DNA of 64,000 nucleotides from Mycoplasmoides fastidiosum. GTDB taxonomy: Bacteria; Bacillota_I; Bacilli_A; Mycoplasmatales; Mycoplasmoidaceae. This document shows, piece by piece, positions 43,501 to 52,656 of the stretch. The DNA lies in the NCBI RefSeq assembly GCF_024498275.1, contig NZ_CP101809.1, positions 558,001-622,000 of the forward strand, in the 5' to 3' direction. Position 1 is the first letter of the stretch, and every line of letters begins with the position of its first letter. The notes under the pieces were generated by a model, which was not told the DNA's origin, did no database searches, and saw only the letters and a program-made list of their open reading frames with translations. A program made the position numbers and the translations under genes.

Positions 43501-44345
43501 AAGATCATTTGTTATGAAAAAATTTAAAAGAAATTTTTGAAGCAAATTCTTTAGAAGAAGAATTCCCTTTTAGAAAAGCAATATCAGATCAAATAAAGGA
43601 AGAAAAAAATTTTAATTTTGTAAATAATAATGGTCTAATGATAAATTTTAAAACACCATCTTCTAAGAATAGAATTTCAGTTGTAAACAAAATTAGACAC
43701 TATGATAAAAAATCTAAAAATTCCATAGAAATCTTAAAGTTAAAAAATTCTAATTCTTTTTATGAGAGTTTTGATTGATTATGGATTGATGTGTATAAAT
43801 ATGAAATAGATAATCAAATTCATTATTTACCAGTTCCTGCTAATTGCAATACAATCATGATTTATAATAAAAAACAAAATAATGAAAATATAAAATTAGA
43901 AAGAAATTTGGAAAAAGAAAAAATTAATAATTATTTTCGTAATTATTTCAATTTATCTAATTTTAACCTTCCAGATATCAAACAAAATAAACAAATTGAT
44001 TATAAAAGTGGTTATTTTTATTACGTACAAAATAGATTAAAAAAAGAATCAGATAAAATAAAAGAGATAAAAAATTTTACTTTTTTTCATAGAATTTTTA
44101 GAAATTCAATTATATTGCATAATACATACTTTGAAGACGGTAAGAAAAATATTGATTCAGCTGCTTATTTTGTAGGTTTTAAACAATCGAATTCTAGTTT
44201 AGAAATAAAAAAATTAGAATACCATGCTACAAACAAAAACAAAAGAATTAGGAAAAGTTTACAAAATTTAATGAAAGATGGATATGTTTATTTTGCAGAT
44301 CTTGATGTTTTAGGTAATATATTCAATATTAAAGAAATTGAATAA
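40549..44345 (+). pseudogene. cas9: CRISPR-associated endonuclease Cas9, frameshifted at seven sites
   Basis: Cas9 is the RNA-guided DNA nuclease of type II systems. The parts are all present: RuvC-I KIGIDVGIASVGWALLDE at the N-terminus, an Arg-rich bridge helix (DRRSNRAMRRKLSRIKTRKR), RuvC-II ITLEMPKERNN, HNH YEIDHIIPFS...DNSMENKVL, RuvC-III NHAQDAVLIAY and a C-terminal PAM-interacting region ending GNIFNIKEIE. The frame breaks at about 41017 (A7), 42083 (A6), 42659 (A7), 43285 (A6), 43325 (A6), 43414 (A7) and 43452 (T5). In every case adding one base to the run restores conserved sequence. With seven bases added the length is exactly 1,268 codons, near the roughly 1,270 of M. gallisepticum-type Cas9. 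As written only about 175 residues are made. Decay, or a homopolymer artefact, are the two readings. Confidence 0.9.
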
Positions 44346-44381
44346 AGCATTTATAGTTTAAAAATTTTAAAAATTTAATAT

Positions 44382-44415
44382 AAAAATACCAAGTCTTAAA
44401 AGACTTGGTATTTTT
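44382..44415. terminator. Bidirectional terminator between cas9 and the CRISPR array
   Basis: A perfect 16-bp stem, AAAAATACCAAGTCTT (44382-44397) and AAGACTTGGTATTTTT (44400-44415), with a two-base loop. It ends cas9 on the plus strand and would end array transcripts coming from the minus strand. Confidence 0.9.
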
Positions 44416-44517
44416 ATATTAAAACCATAATTTTTCAAAAAATATTAAATTTATTAATGTCGATAATAAATATTAATAAATTAAAAGGTAGAAATATTAA
44501 CAAATGCTTTTTCGCCA

Positions 44518-45411
44518 ATTAATGCAATATAAGGAATGTTAACACACTGAAACGAAATTTGATAATTTTAGCGCCAGAATTGAGTTAATGCAATATAAGG
44601 AATGTTAACACACTGAAACGCCAACGCTTTGTCCGCTTATTTATTTCTGGTTAATGCAATATAAGGAATGTTAACACACTGAAACGTAACTAACTTCGTT
44701 TTCTGAGCCCACAATGTTAATGCAATATAAGGAATGTTAACACACTGAAACGAAACCCAACGTCGGTTTGTTGGAAATGATGTTAATGCAATATAAGGAA
44801 TGTTAACACACTGAAACGCGATGGGGTGGAGAATTTTCGCGTCATATGTTAATGCAATATAAGGAATGTTAACACACTGAAACTTACGTTCGGGGTTTAT
44901 TTTTTAGCTTCCAGTTAATGCAATATAAGGAATGTTAACACACTGAAACATTGAACGGGGTGAACAGCTCTATCACGAGGTTAATGCAATATAAGGAATG
45001 TTAACACACTGAAACATCGCGCGGGGATGGGTGCCGTTTTTTTGAGTTAATGCAATATAAGGAATGTTAACACACTGAAACGTTTCAGAATCCCACATTC
45101 TATAGGATTTGGTTAATGCAATATAAGGAATGTTAACACACTGAAACAAAAACCAAAATCCAACTGAATGACTTCATGTTAATGCAATATAAGGAATGTT
45201 AACACACTGAAACTCCTGTTTGAAAGCATATCATTTAAAGAAAGTTAATGCAATATAAGGAATGTTAACACACTGAAACGTTTGATGACTTGTTAGGAGT
45301 GGTTGAAAAGTTAATGCAATATAAGGAATGTTAACACACTGAAACGCTTATACAAAAAAACTTTGGATCACTGGGGTTAATGCAATATAAGGAATGTTAA
45401 CACACTGAAAC
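44518..45411 (-). CRISPR. Type II CRISPR array, 14 repeats and 13 spacers, read from the minus strand
   Basis: Repeats are 36 bases and identical except the one at 44518, where the terminal G is A; all 13 spacers are exactly 30 bases, giving a strict 66-base period. In the minus-strand sense the repeat starts GTTTCAGTGTGTTAACATTC and ends TTGCATTAAC. Orientation is inferred from the tracrRNA: its anti-repeat and terminator are on the minus strand, and the degenerate repeat then lies at the distal (trailer) end as usual. The leader-side repeat begins at 45411, only 17 bases after the csn2 stop, preceded by CAAAATGAG, which resembles the ATTTGAG leader-anchoring end of type II-A arrays. Spacers are noticeably more GC-rich than the genome, consistent with foreign origin. 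No spacer target was identified. Confidence 0.97.
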
Positions 45412-45428
45412 CTCATTTTGAAAAAAAG

Positions 45429-46127
45429 TTACAATTTTTTTAAGGATTTTGCCCAAAAATAGCCATTTTCATCATTTTTTCCCAAAAAATATTGATAAAT
45501 TTCATGATCAGCAATCTCATATCCAGATTCGGCTTCTAAAAATGATTTCAAAAGTGAAAAATCATCAATTTCTAAAAAATTGTCTGATTTGGTTTGAACG
45601 ACTAATAATTCTAAAAAAGGTTTGGTTAAATTAAGTTTCTCTACGTTAGTTGTTAAAAAATAAACTAGGTTATAGTTATGAGTAGAATCAAATAATTCTT
45701 GAAAATGTTCATCTCATCCAATTAAAAGAATGGGAATGCTAGGAAGATGTTCAATCATTTTGTTTAAAAAGAATTTTAAAATCTTAGAATCAACATATTG
45801 TTCTTTGATTTCAAAAAGAATTTTAATCAATTTGGCATTATTGTTGTTAATTTCTAAAATATTTCCCAAATCGTTATTAATGATATCTTCTAATTTGTAT
45901 AAATATTCTTCGTTTAAAAAATTTTGATCTAAATACTTTTGTAAATAACTTAAAAAAGCACTATTCGATTTAATTTCGTATAAATCTTCGATTTTGGTTA
46001 ATGGAGTGATTACCAGAGTTTTGGGATTATCAATCAAGATTTGTTTTCAAGTTTTTAATAAATCAAAACAGTGAATAATTTTGGGGGTAGTAAATTCTAA
46101 TGTTTGATTATTCGTCTTCAATATCAT
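45429..46127 (-). CDS. csn2: Csn2-like type II-A adaptation protein
   Basis: 232 residues in the fourth-gene position next to the array, where type II-A systems carry Csn2, a ring-shaped DNA-end-binding protein used in spacer acquisition. The frame begins inside the end of cas2 (MILKTNNQTLEFTT, overlap of about 20 bases) and is intact, reading three TGA as Trp. It contains HLPSIPILLIGWDE and NYNLVYFLTTNVEKLNL, similar in style to the conserved core of Csn2, but overall similarity is low and the call rests largely on position and size. It ends KSLKKL just before the array, so the array leader must overlap its 3' end. Confidence 0.65.
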
Positions 46128-46449
46128 CTTCGATCCGAACATACCTTTCCATGCCGTTATATTTCTCATTAATGGTTTGTTGCCCGGTTAATACTTTCAT
46201 ATTAAAAAATTGGGTTTCACTAACCATTAATAACCGAATGTTGCCCCGTTTAGGTAAATTATTTTTAATTGCCTGTAATTCAATTGGATATTTTTGACTA
46301 GAAGGAATGGTTTTGTAATAAACACTGAATTGCAACATTAAATATCCCTTTTTAACAATTCATTTATGAAATTTTGAATAACGCTTCCGGTCTTCTTCAG
46401 TTTCGGTTGGCAAATCATAAAATAACATTAATCTCATAAACCGACTCAT
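46108..46449 (-). CDS. cas2: CRISPR-associated protein Cas2
   Basis: 113 residues. Cas2 dimers bridge two Cas1 dimers in the spacer integrase. The N-terminus MSRFMRLMLFYDLPTETEED matches the family (a beta strand ending in the conserved Asp), followed by RYSKFHKWIVKKGYLMLQFS and the second strand. Start 46449 is preferred over 46437 because type II Cas2 proteins begin with a short M-x-R-x-M-R segment. The gene overlaps the end of cas1 by 22 bases and the start of csn2, indicating one translationally coupled unit. Intact. Confidence 0.9.
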
Positions 46450-47309
46450 TCTAGCATTTGTCCTGATTGTAATTTTTCGATATAAATGTCAATCCCAGTG
46501 TTTAAATGATATTCTTTATCATTAATTCGTACCTTTTGATTAGCTAAGAAAGCAACGATTTCTTTTTTTGTTTCTAAAAAATTAAATGGTTTTTTCTGTC
46601 ATTCTAAATAAACAATATAATCCACCACTTGACGAAAAGGTTCCATCAAATCAGAAGCTAAAGCAAAAAAATTATGAAAACTACGGTGGTTAATACTAAT
46701 TCGCGGATCTAATCCTTTTTTTACAATGCTTCGAACAATCATACTTCTTAAAACTGAGTACCCAAAATTTAGGGGGATATTAATTTCAGGAAACTTATCT
46801 GCTTTGTGATCACGAATAAATTTGGGATCAAAAAGATATTTTCAATATGCTTTAGCAGCATGACCCTCGCGATTGGTTGAATCCATGTTAACAATATTAT
46901 TTTTGTATTCGTCAAATTCTTCAGAATTAACTAAAAGACCAAGTTTAGCTAGTGTTAGTTTCTGGTTGTCAATTTTGTTAGCAATTATTTTCTGTCACAA
47001 ATGAGTACGGTACTGAATGTTTCATTTAATTTGACTTTCCAAAATTTTTAAGGAATTATGATGACCATTAATTGGTACCATATGCATGAACGGAAGATGG
47101 TTAGAATCACAAAAAATAACGTTAATGTTGAAATTTTTTAGAATTTCTAAGAGTTTGTTACTATAAACGGTTTGATAGCTTTCAATAATGATTGTATCAA
47201 TGTCTGAAAGCGGAATTAAAATTCGACGAGTATCGTTTTTAATTTCTAAATTATTTAGATAAACCCGCAATGATTCATTCGATGCAATCGTAACAGTTTT
47301 TCATCCCAT
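46428..47309 (-). CDS. cas1: CRISPR-associated integrase Cas1
   Basis: 293 residues, the catalytic subunit of spacer integration. MGWKTVTIASNESLRVYLNN at the start, then DTIIIES near residue 37. The active-site Glu is in NREGHAAKAYW near 145, the His in ISINHRSFHN near 205 and the acidic pair in ASDLMEPFRQVVD near 220. All catalytic residues are present and I traced the frame codon by codon without a break. The first gene of the minus-strand cas1-cas2-csn2 unit, it starts 40 bases after the tracrRNA terminator. No good promoter is seen in that gap, so transcription may depend on read-through or a weak site. Confidence 0.95.
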
Positions 47310-47348
47310 AACAGTAAATCCTGATTAATTTTGGTGTGAAGCAGGCAT

Positions 47349-47446
47349 AAAAAAAGGGGCCTTTAGCCCCATTTGTACGAGATAAACTCTTATCTCAGTG
47401 TGTTAACATTCCTTGTATTGCATTGAATAGTTCGGCAACTATTCAC
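47349..47446 (-). ncRNA. tracrRNA
   Basis: Read from the minus strand: promoter TATGTATAAT (-10 hexamer at 47452-47457), then a 5' hairpin GAATAGTT-GCCG-AACTATTC, and an anti-repeat (47396-47424) complementary to the CRISPR repeat at 28 of 29 positions (mismatch at 47415). A hairpin GAGATAA-GAGT-TTATCTC (nexus-like) follows, then a terminator GGGGC-TAAAG-GCCCC with seven T. About 98 nucleotides. Anti-repeat, nexus and terminator in this order fix the strand of both tracrRNA and array. The extra 5' hairpin is unusual. Confidence 0.9.
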
Positions 47447-47489
47447 TTAGTATTATACATAAAAAACTAAAAATTTACAAAAAATATAA

Positions 47490-47503
47490 TTTTTTTTTTT
47501 TTT
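47490..47503. repeat. 14-base A/T homopolymer upstream of the tracrRNA promoter
   Basis: Fourteen T on the plus strand (A on the minus strand) lie about 45-58 bases before the inferred tracrRNA start. It could act as an UP-like element whose length affects tracrRNA amount. With the A17 before cas9 it is the second long homopolymer at a CRISPR promoter. Confidence 0.7.
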
Positions 47504-47540
47504 CAAAAATTTATACAAATTTTCTATGAATAGGGCTAAA

Positions 47541-48425
47541 TTATTTATTTTTACGCAAAAAATCGACTTCAGCTTTAAGTTTTGCGGCATATTCTGGATT
47601 AATTGGGTAACTAGCAGAACCAAAATCAATTTTGCCATCGTCATAGCGATTTAAACTTAAAAGTTTAGAGACATCAGCTTCTTCTAAATTAATGGTATGA
47701 AATGCTTGAGCATTAGCGATAATGCGTTCAGGATGAGTTGACTTGATGATGGGATCAATCCCTAAAAATTTATTAAAAGCAATGGCAATTCCAGTTGGAG
47801 TTGTTTGGTGTTTTTTAGCTAACTCTTGAACAACAGGATCTGTTAATAATTCATTAATCCGAAAAGTTAATGGTCTTCAAGCTTGTAAACTAATGCCAAT
47901 GCGGCTGTTATTAAAATAACGATCCAAACGAGCATTGTAAATGTTGAATTGAATTTGGTTAACTGTTGGCAAAACTCCAGTTACTTCTTTGAAGAAATAC
48001 AACATTTCATTATCATAATTAGAAACACCAATTTGTTTAACCAAACCTTCTTTTTGTAGTTTGATTAAATCTTTTCAAGCTGAAATATCATTAGCTAAAT
48101 TAGTGCTAGGACGGTGCAATAAAACCGAATCTAATTGTTTCAGTTGCAATCGTTCCATAGAACCTAGCACAGCATTATAAGCATCTAAATAGTCTTCAGT
48201 TCAAACTTTAGTTTGGACTGGAAAATGGAAATTTTCACCATATTTCTCCTTCAAAATGACTAAAGCTTGACCAATTTCAGCTTCGTTTTCATAATATTTA
48301 GCAGTATCAATGTAATCATACTTAGATTGATAAGCTGCGTTTAATGATTGTACAAAAGAATCAACAGTTCCATTTTCGTACCGAAATGTACCAAATCCTA
48401 GTAAAACTTTACGATTGTAATTCAC
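47541..48425 (-). CDS. Aldo/keto reductase
   Basis: 294-residue cytoplasmic NAD(P)H-dependent oxidoreductase acting on aldehydes or ketones. Family signatures are clear: LGFGTFRYENG, YIDTAKYYENEAEIGQAL (catalytic Asp and Tyr), QTKVW (catalytic Lys), LLHRPS (catalytic His), IGVSNYDNEML and LQAWRPL, then a C-terminal cofactor region PIIKSTHPERI. All four catalytic residues are present. It is transcribed toward the tracrRNA with no obvious terminator between, but probably unrelated in function. Substrate is unknown. Confidence 0.9.
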
Positions 48426-48876
48426 AAAAAACTCCTTTATTTTGATAGAGAATTATTAAAAAAAGTTATCCATTTTTAAGAAATGTTCAAATTCTGATTA
48501 GACTTTTTCAATTGAATCTCATTCAGTTTCTAATATACTAAAAAATTTAAGAAATAATAATATTAATTGATCTTTATTTAATGGAAAACATTTTTCTTAT
48601 CTATTTTAGCTGGGAAAAATAAATTGTGATTTTTAAGAGAATATAGTTTAACGATAAAACATCAATTTTAAAAATTGAAATTTTAGGTTTAAATCCTGAT
48701 GTTCTCACCCCAATTAAATAAAAAACTTCTATTTTTCAAAATAGAAGAATTTATTTTAATAATTTTGGTTTTTGAAATTGAATAGAATTTTTGAAGTTTT
48801 GATAGGTTCATCAAAGACAAAACTGTAAAAATTTTCTGTTTTAAATCAAAAACGTATTTAATATTTAAGGTTAAAA
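48426..48876. other. Gene-free stretch with a hairpin
   Basis: About 450 AT-rich bases between divergent genes. The only structure I see is the hairpin CTTCTATTTT / AAAATAGAAG around 48726-48747, with a T run on the minus-strand side, so it looks like a minus-strand terminator although no minus-strand gene precedes it. It may be the scar of a lost gene. Confidence 0.4.
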
Positions 48877-49623
48877 ATGAAATTTTTTTTAGATTATTTG
48901 AGGAAGAAAAACTTATCAAAAAATACAATTATTACATATAAAAATTCGTTGTTATTTCTAGATGTTGAAAATTGGGATTGAATTAAAATAAAAAAGAAAA
49001 TATTTCATTCTAATTACGCAGCTAATACTGTACATTTACATAAAAATGTTTTATTACAATATCTCAAATTTAAAAATAACAAACAATACATTAAAAAACT
49101 CGAAATGATTAAATTGCCTCCGATTGATACAAAGTATTATTTAACCATTTCCAAAAATATGCTTTATAAAAAAACTCAAATTTTAGATCATGATAGTGAC
49201 AATGATCGAAAATGAAAGATTATTATTCGATTTATTTTTGAAACTGGAATTAGAGCTAGTGAATTACATACATTGCAGTTAAAAAATGAAAAATTATATA
49301 CTTTAGGTAAAGGAAATAAATTACGACAACTATTCTATGTTAAAGAAACATTAATATTAATGTTGAAGTATTTTCCTGACTTGAAAGGTTTTTATCATAA
49401 TAAATCATTACGTTTAGCAGTCAAAAAATATTTAGATAAAAAATATACTCCCCACTCCATTAGAAGATCATTTGCGACTCATATGTTAAACAATGGCTCC
49501 AATCCTAAAAGTTTAATGTTGCAAATGGGTCATTCTAAAGTGGAAACTACTTATAGATATTTGAATCTTTCTGAAAAATATAATGAACAAAACTACAATA
49601 GAATAATGAAAAAAATGAGCTAA
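48877..49623 (+). CDS. XerC/D-like tyrosine recombinase
   Basis: 248 residues. N-terminal SAM-like DNA-binding part (MKFFLDYLRKKNLSKNTI, with the typical TYKNSL-like element), then a catalytic domain with the Arg in ETGIRASELHTLQL near residue 128, HSIRRSFATHML (His-x-x-Arg) near 190, QMGHSKVETT and the nucleophile Tyr in TYRYLNL near 228. The set is complete, so it is probably active. In several mycoplasmas such genes sit beside hsdS or surface-protein loci and invert DNA to switch expression. Here it lies beside a broken hsdM and an hsdS remnant, which suggests the same role. Chromosome-dimer resolution is the alternative. Confidence 0.85.
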
Positions 49624-49652
49624 ATTTTTTCTTATTCAATTATTTAAAATAT

Positions 49653-49689
49653 TCTGGATGGTTTTTTTAAAATCATCCAGATTTTTTTT
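49653..49689. terminator. Bidirectional terminator between recombinase and hsdM
   Basis: TCTGGATG (49653-49660) pairs with CATCCAGA (49674-49681), followed by eight T and preceded on the other strand by A-rich DNA. It overlaps the hsdM stop codon. Confidence 0.75.
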
Positions 49690-51194
49690 GGAATTTTTCT
49701 TCTAATTCTTGAATCTGATTTTTAACACTAAGAATATCTTTTTCTACTTGTTCAATGTCAATAATTTCTTCTTCATCAGGTGCATTATCAACATATTTTT
49801 GGACTGATAAAAAATAATCGTTTTCAATGATTGTTTTTTAGAAATAATTTTAGAAAAATAAGGAATTTCTTCGCGTTTAGCTCATGTTTGATAAATTTTT
49901 TGAATATTATTTTCGTCTAAAAAATTTTGTTTTTTTGATTTCTTAAATTCTTGACTTGCATTAATAAATAAAATATCATCATTCTTTTTATTTTTTTTAG
50001 CAATTACAATACAAGTAGCAATTATTGTATTATAAAAAAGTCTTTCAGGCATCAGAATAATTGCATCAATATAGTTTTTATCAATAATTACTTGTCGAAT
50101 TTTCTTTTCAGAATTACCTCGTTCTAAAATTCCCAATGAAAAAATAGAGACAACTACTCCTTCGAAATGCACGTTATAAAGCATGTGCATTAGAAAAGCA
50201 AAATCAGCTTTATTACGAGGCGGTAATACACGGTATTCATTGTATCTTTCATCGTTTAATAATGTTTCATTGGGATTTCATTTCAAACTAAATGGAGGAT
50301 TAGCTACAACACAATCAAATTTTAGATCTAAATTTAAATGTTTTGGATCAATTAATGTATCTCCTTCTCTAATATCGAATTCAAAATAAGTTAAACCCCT
50401 TAAAAATAAATTCATTCGAGCTAAATTGAAAGTAGATGATTTTATTTCTTGTCCATACAATTTTTGAACTTTAATATTTTGTGTTTGAGCGTTCTTTAAA
50501 ATTCTAATTAATAAAGAACCAGAACCACAAGCTGGATCATATACACTTTTAAGACTTTTTCTTCCGTGAGTAGCAATTCTAACTATTAATTCAGATACAG
50601 ATTCTGGTGTATAAAATTCTCCAGCTTTTTTTCCACCATTACTTGCAAAATTGGATAATAAATATTCATAAACATCGCCTAAAAAATCGATGCTATGATC
50701 ATTGGGAGTTAATTGAATATCTGATAATTCTTGGATAATACGTTTTATTTTTATTTCTCGTTCACGTTCGATATTACCTAATTTAGTATCGTCCAATTTA
50801 ACATCATTAAACAACCCTTTAAAATTACTTTCGGATTTGCTATTTACAGAAGAATTTTCAATTTGATTAAAAGCATCTTGAATAGTGGGAATGATATTTT
50901 CTCCAGCAGCAATTTTTTCTAAAACTGCTTCATAACTTAAATCGTAGTTAAAAAAGTATCCTAATTTATCTTAATGAACTCTTTTTCATCATCATAATTG
51001 GGTGAAGATTGAAAATCTTTATAATCAATATTTTGAAATTTTTTAACTGTATTTTCAATGGTTTCTGATAAATATTTATAAAACAAAAATCCTAATACAA
51101 AATCTCGATAGTCATTAACTTCCATAGAAGTTCTTAATAAATCACAAATATTCTTTACAGCTAATTGCAATTTTTTAGAAATTTCATTATTCAT
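49667..51194 (-). pseudogene. hsdM: Type I restriction-modification methyltransferase HsdM, two frameshifts
   Basis: HsdM is the adenine-methylating subunit of type I systems. The minus strand starts MNNEISKKLQLAVKNICDLL (the N-terminal domain). It breaks near 50970, where one lost A turns FIKDKLGYFF into an early stop. It then runs through the helical region to GEFYTPESVSELIV, the AdoMet motif YDPACGSGSLL and the catalytic VVANPPFSLKW. It breaks again near 49840, where one lost A in an A6 run precedes ENDYFLSVQKYVDNAPDEEE. Adding the two bases gives 510 codons, the normal HsdM length. Motifs are unmutated, so loss is recent, switchable or an artefact. No hsdR is in the window. Confidence 0.9.
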
Positions 51195-51307
51195 ATTATT
51201 GAACCTCTAGAAAAATTGCTTAAATTAAATCAATTTAGACTAATTAGTGCTAAAAAAGATACACTTATTTATTAAAATAATTAATTAATAACAAATCATT
51301 TATTAAT

Positions 51308-51728
51308 TTAATTAGAATAAAAGAACTTACTTTCAAAAATTCTTTGAAGGAGGGACAAAGTCAATTTTTTATAGATGCTGATTCAATATCAAAAAATAAT
51401 ATTAAAAAATTTGAAAATCAATTAGGATCTTTTGCTCCTAAAAATAGTATTCTTTTTGTTAAAGATGGATCTGTTGGATTAATGAAATTTATTGATTTTG
51501 ACTGTTGAATAGGTTCTACATTATTTTCATTTTCTAATTCAAGTGTTATTACAACTAAATTTATTTATTTTTATTTTTTAGCAATAAAAAGAAAATTTTA
51601 TCCTTAAAAAAGGATCAGTAGTATCTCATATTTATTTTAAAGATTTAGAAAAACTAGAGATAAATATGCCTAATGAAAAAACTCAAGAAAAAATAATTAA
51701 CATTATTGAACATAAAATAAATAGTTAA
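51308..51728 (+). pseudogene. Remnant of a type I specificity subunit gene (hsdS)
   Basis: No start codon is found, but the frame reads RIKELTFKNSLKEGQSQFFIDADSIS and then SFAPKNSILFVKDGSVGLMKF...CWIGSTLF, the style of an HsdS target-recognition domain. A one-base loss near 51593 leads to LEKLEINMPNEKTQEKIINI, the conserved end of such a domain. It is only about 140 codons of the usual 400 or so. It points away from hsdM, whereas hsdS normally follows hsdM in the same direction, so the locus has been rearranged, perhaps by the neighbouring recombinase. Confidence 0.65.
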
Positions 51729-51876
51729 TTTCAGATCTTTAATTTATTTATTGTTTTATAACATATCATTTCTTAAGTTAATTAATTTCAAAAATTTTAA
51801 TTTAGGGTTTATTCGTTAATTGTTTAAATTTATTAATAATTAAAAAATAACTTAAATAAAAAGGATTTATATTTTT

Positions 51877-52530
51877 ATGATTTTCATATTAAAAAATAAA
51901 GACATTCTAGAAAAGAAAGAAGAAAATTTATTCAAATTAGAAAAGGAAATTCAAAATATTGTTGAAAAAAATCTTGAAACGTTATTTGGATATAAAATTT
52001 TATCAACCGAATTTCAAACAGGAGATTATCGATTTGATACTGTAGCTTTTGATGAAGAAACTAAATCATTTGTAATTATTGAATATAAAAGAGGTAAAAA
52101 TGAAAGTTTAGTTGATCAAGGTTATGCATATCTATATACTTTTTTAACAAAAAGTGCAGAATTTGTGCTTCTTTATAATGAAAAAAATCCTACTGCTAAT
52201 AAGCAGAAAAAAGATTTTAATTGATCAGAAACTAAATTAATTTTTATTTCTCCAAATTTCACTTCATATCAAAAAGATGCGGTAAATTTAAGTAAAGTTC
52301 CGTTTAAATTATTTGAAATTAAAAAATATGGAAATGAAATTTTTTTAATTGAAGAAGTAAATGTGCAAAATAATACAATTAAAAATACACCATTTAATAT
52401 TTCTGATGAAGTTGTTCAAAAAGTATCAGAAGAAATCCAAGTTTATGATGAAGAGTGACATTTAAAAAATGCAGATAATTTTGATTACATTTTGTATTTA
52501 ATTAAACAATCGTATAATTTAGGAAAATAA
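51877..52530 (+). CDS. Putative PD-(D/E)XK-superfamily protein beside the restriction genes
   Basis: 217 residues. After a charged N-terminal helix (DILEKKEENLFKLEKEIQN) comes the block GDYRFDTVAFDEETKSFVIIEYKRGKNESLVDQGYAYL near residues 50-85. It has the Asp...Glu-x-Lys spacing of PD-(D/E)XK nucleases and resembles a widespread family of hypothetical proteins often found next to type I restriction genes (DUF91/DUF5655-like by memory). ISPNFTSYQKDAVNL follows. A role as nuclease or accessory of the restriction locus is plausible but unproven. Frame intact, with two TGA Trp codons. Confidence 0.65.
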
Positions 52531-52618
52531 TTTAAATAAAAAATTGAAAATTAAATAATAGTTTTTCAGTAAACGAAATTTATTTTTCTGAAATAAAGAA
52601 CAATCAAATAGTTTAAAA

Positions 52619-52651
52619 AACTGGCGCAATTTAAATTGCGCCAGTTTTTTA
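52619..52651. terminator. Bidirectional terminator
   Basis: CTGGCGCAATTT and AAATTGCGCCAG form a perfect 12-bp inverted repeat at 52621-52644, followed by six T and preceded by A. It serves the PD-(D/E)XK gene and the convergent lipoprotein. Confidence 0.9.
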
Positions 52652-52656
52652 ATTTG

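Noticed and set aside
44518-45411. Array transcribed from the plus strand, same direction as cas9
   Set aside because: The tracrRNA anti-repeat, nexus-like hairpin and terminator are coherent only on the minus strand, and the degenerate repeat would then be leader-proximal.
48689-48928. 79-codon minus-strand frame upstream of the recombinase
   Set aside because: Low-complexity Leu/Ile/Phe/Lys-rich translation, overlaps a hairpin and the recombinase start, with no ribosome site.
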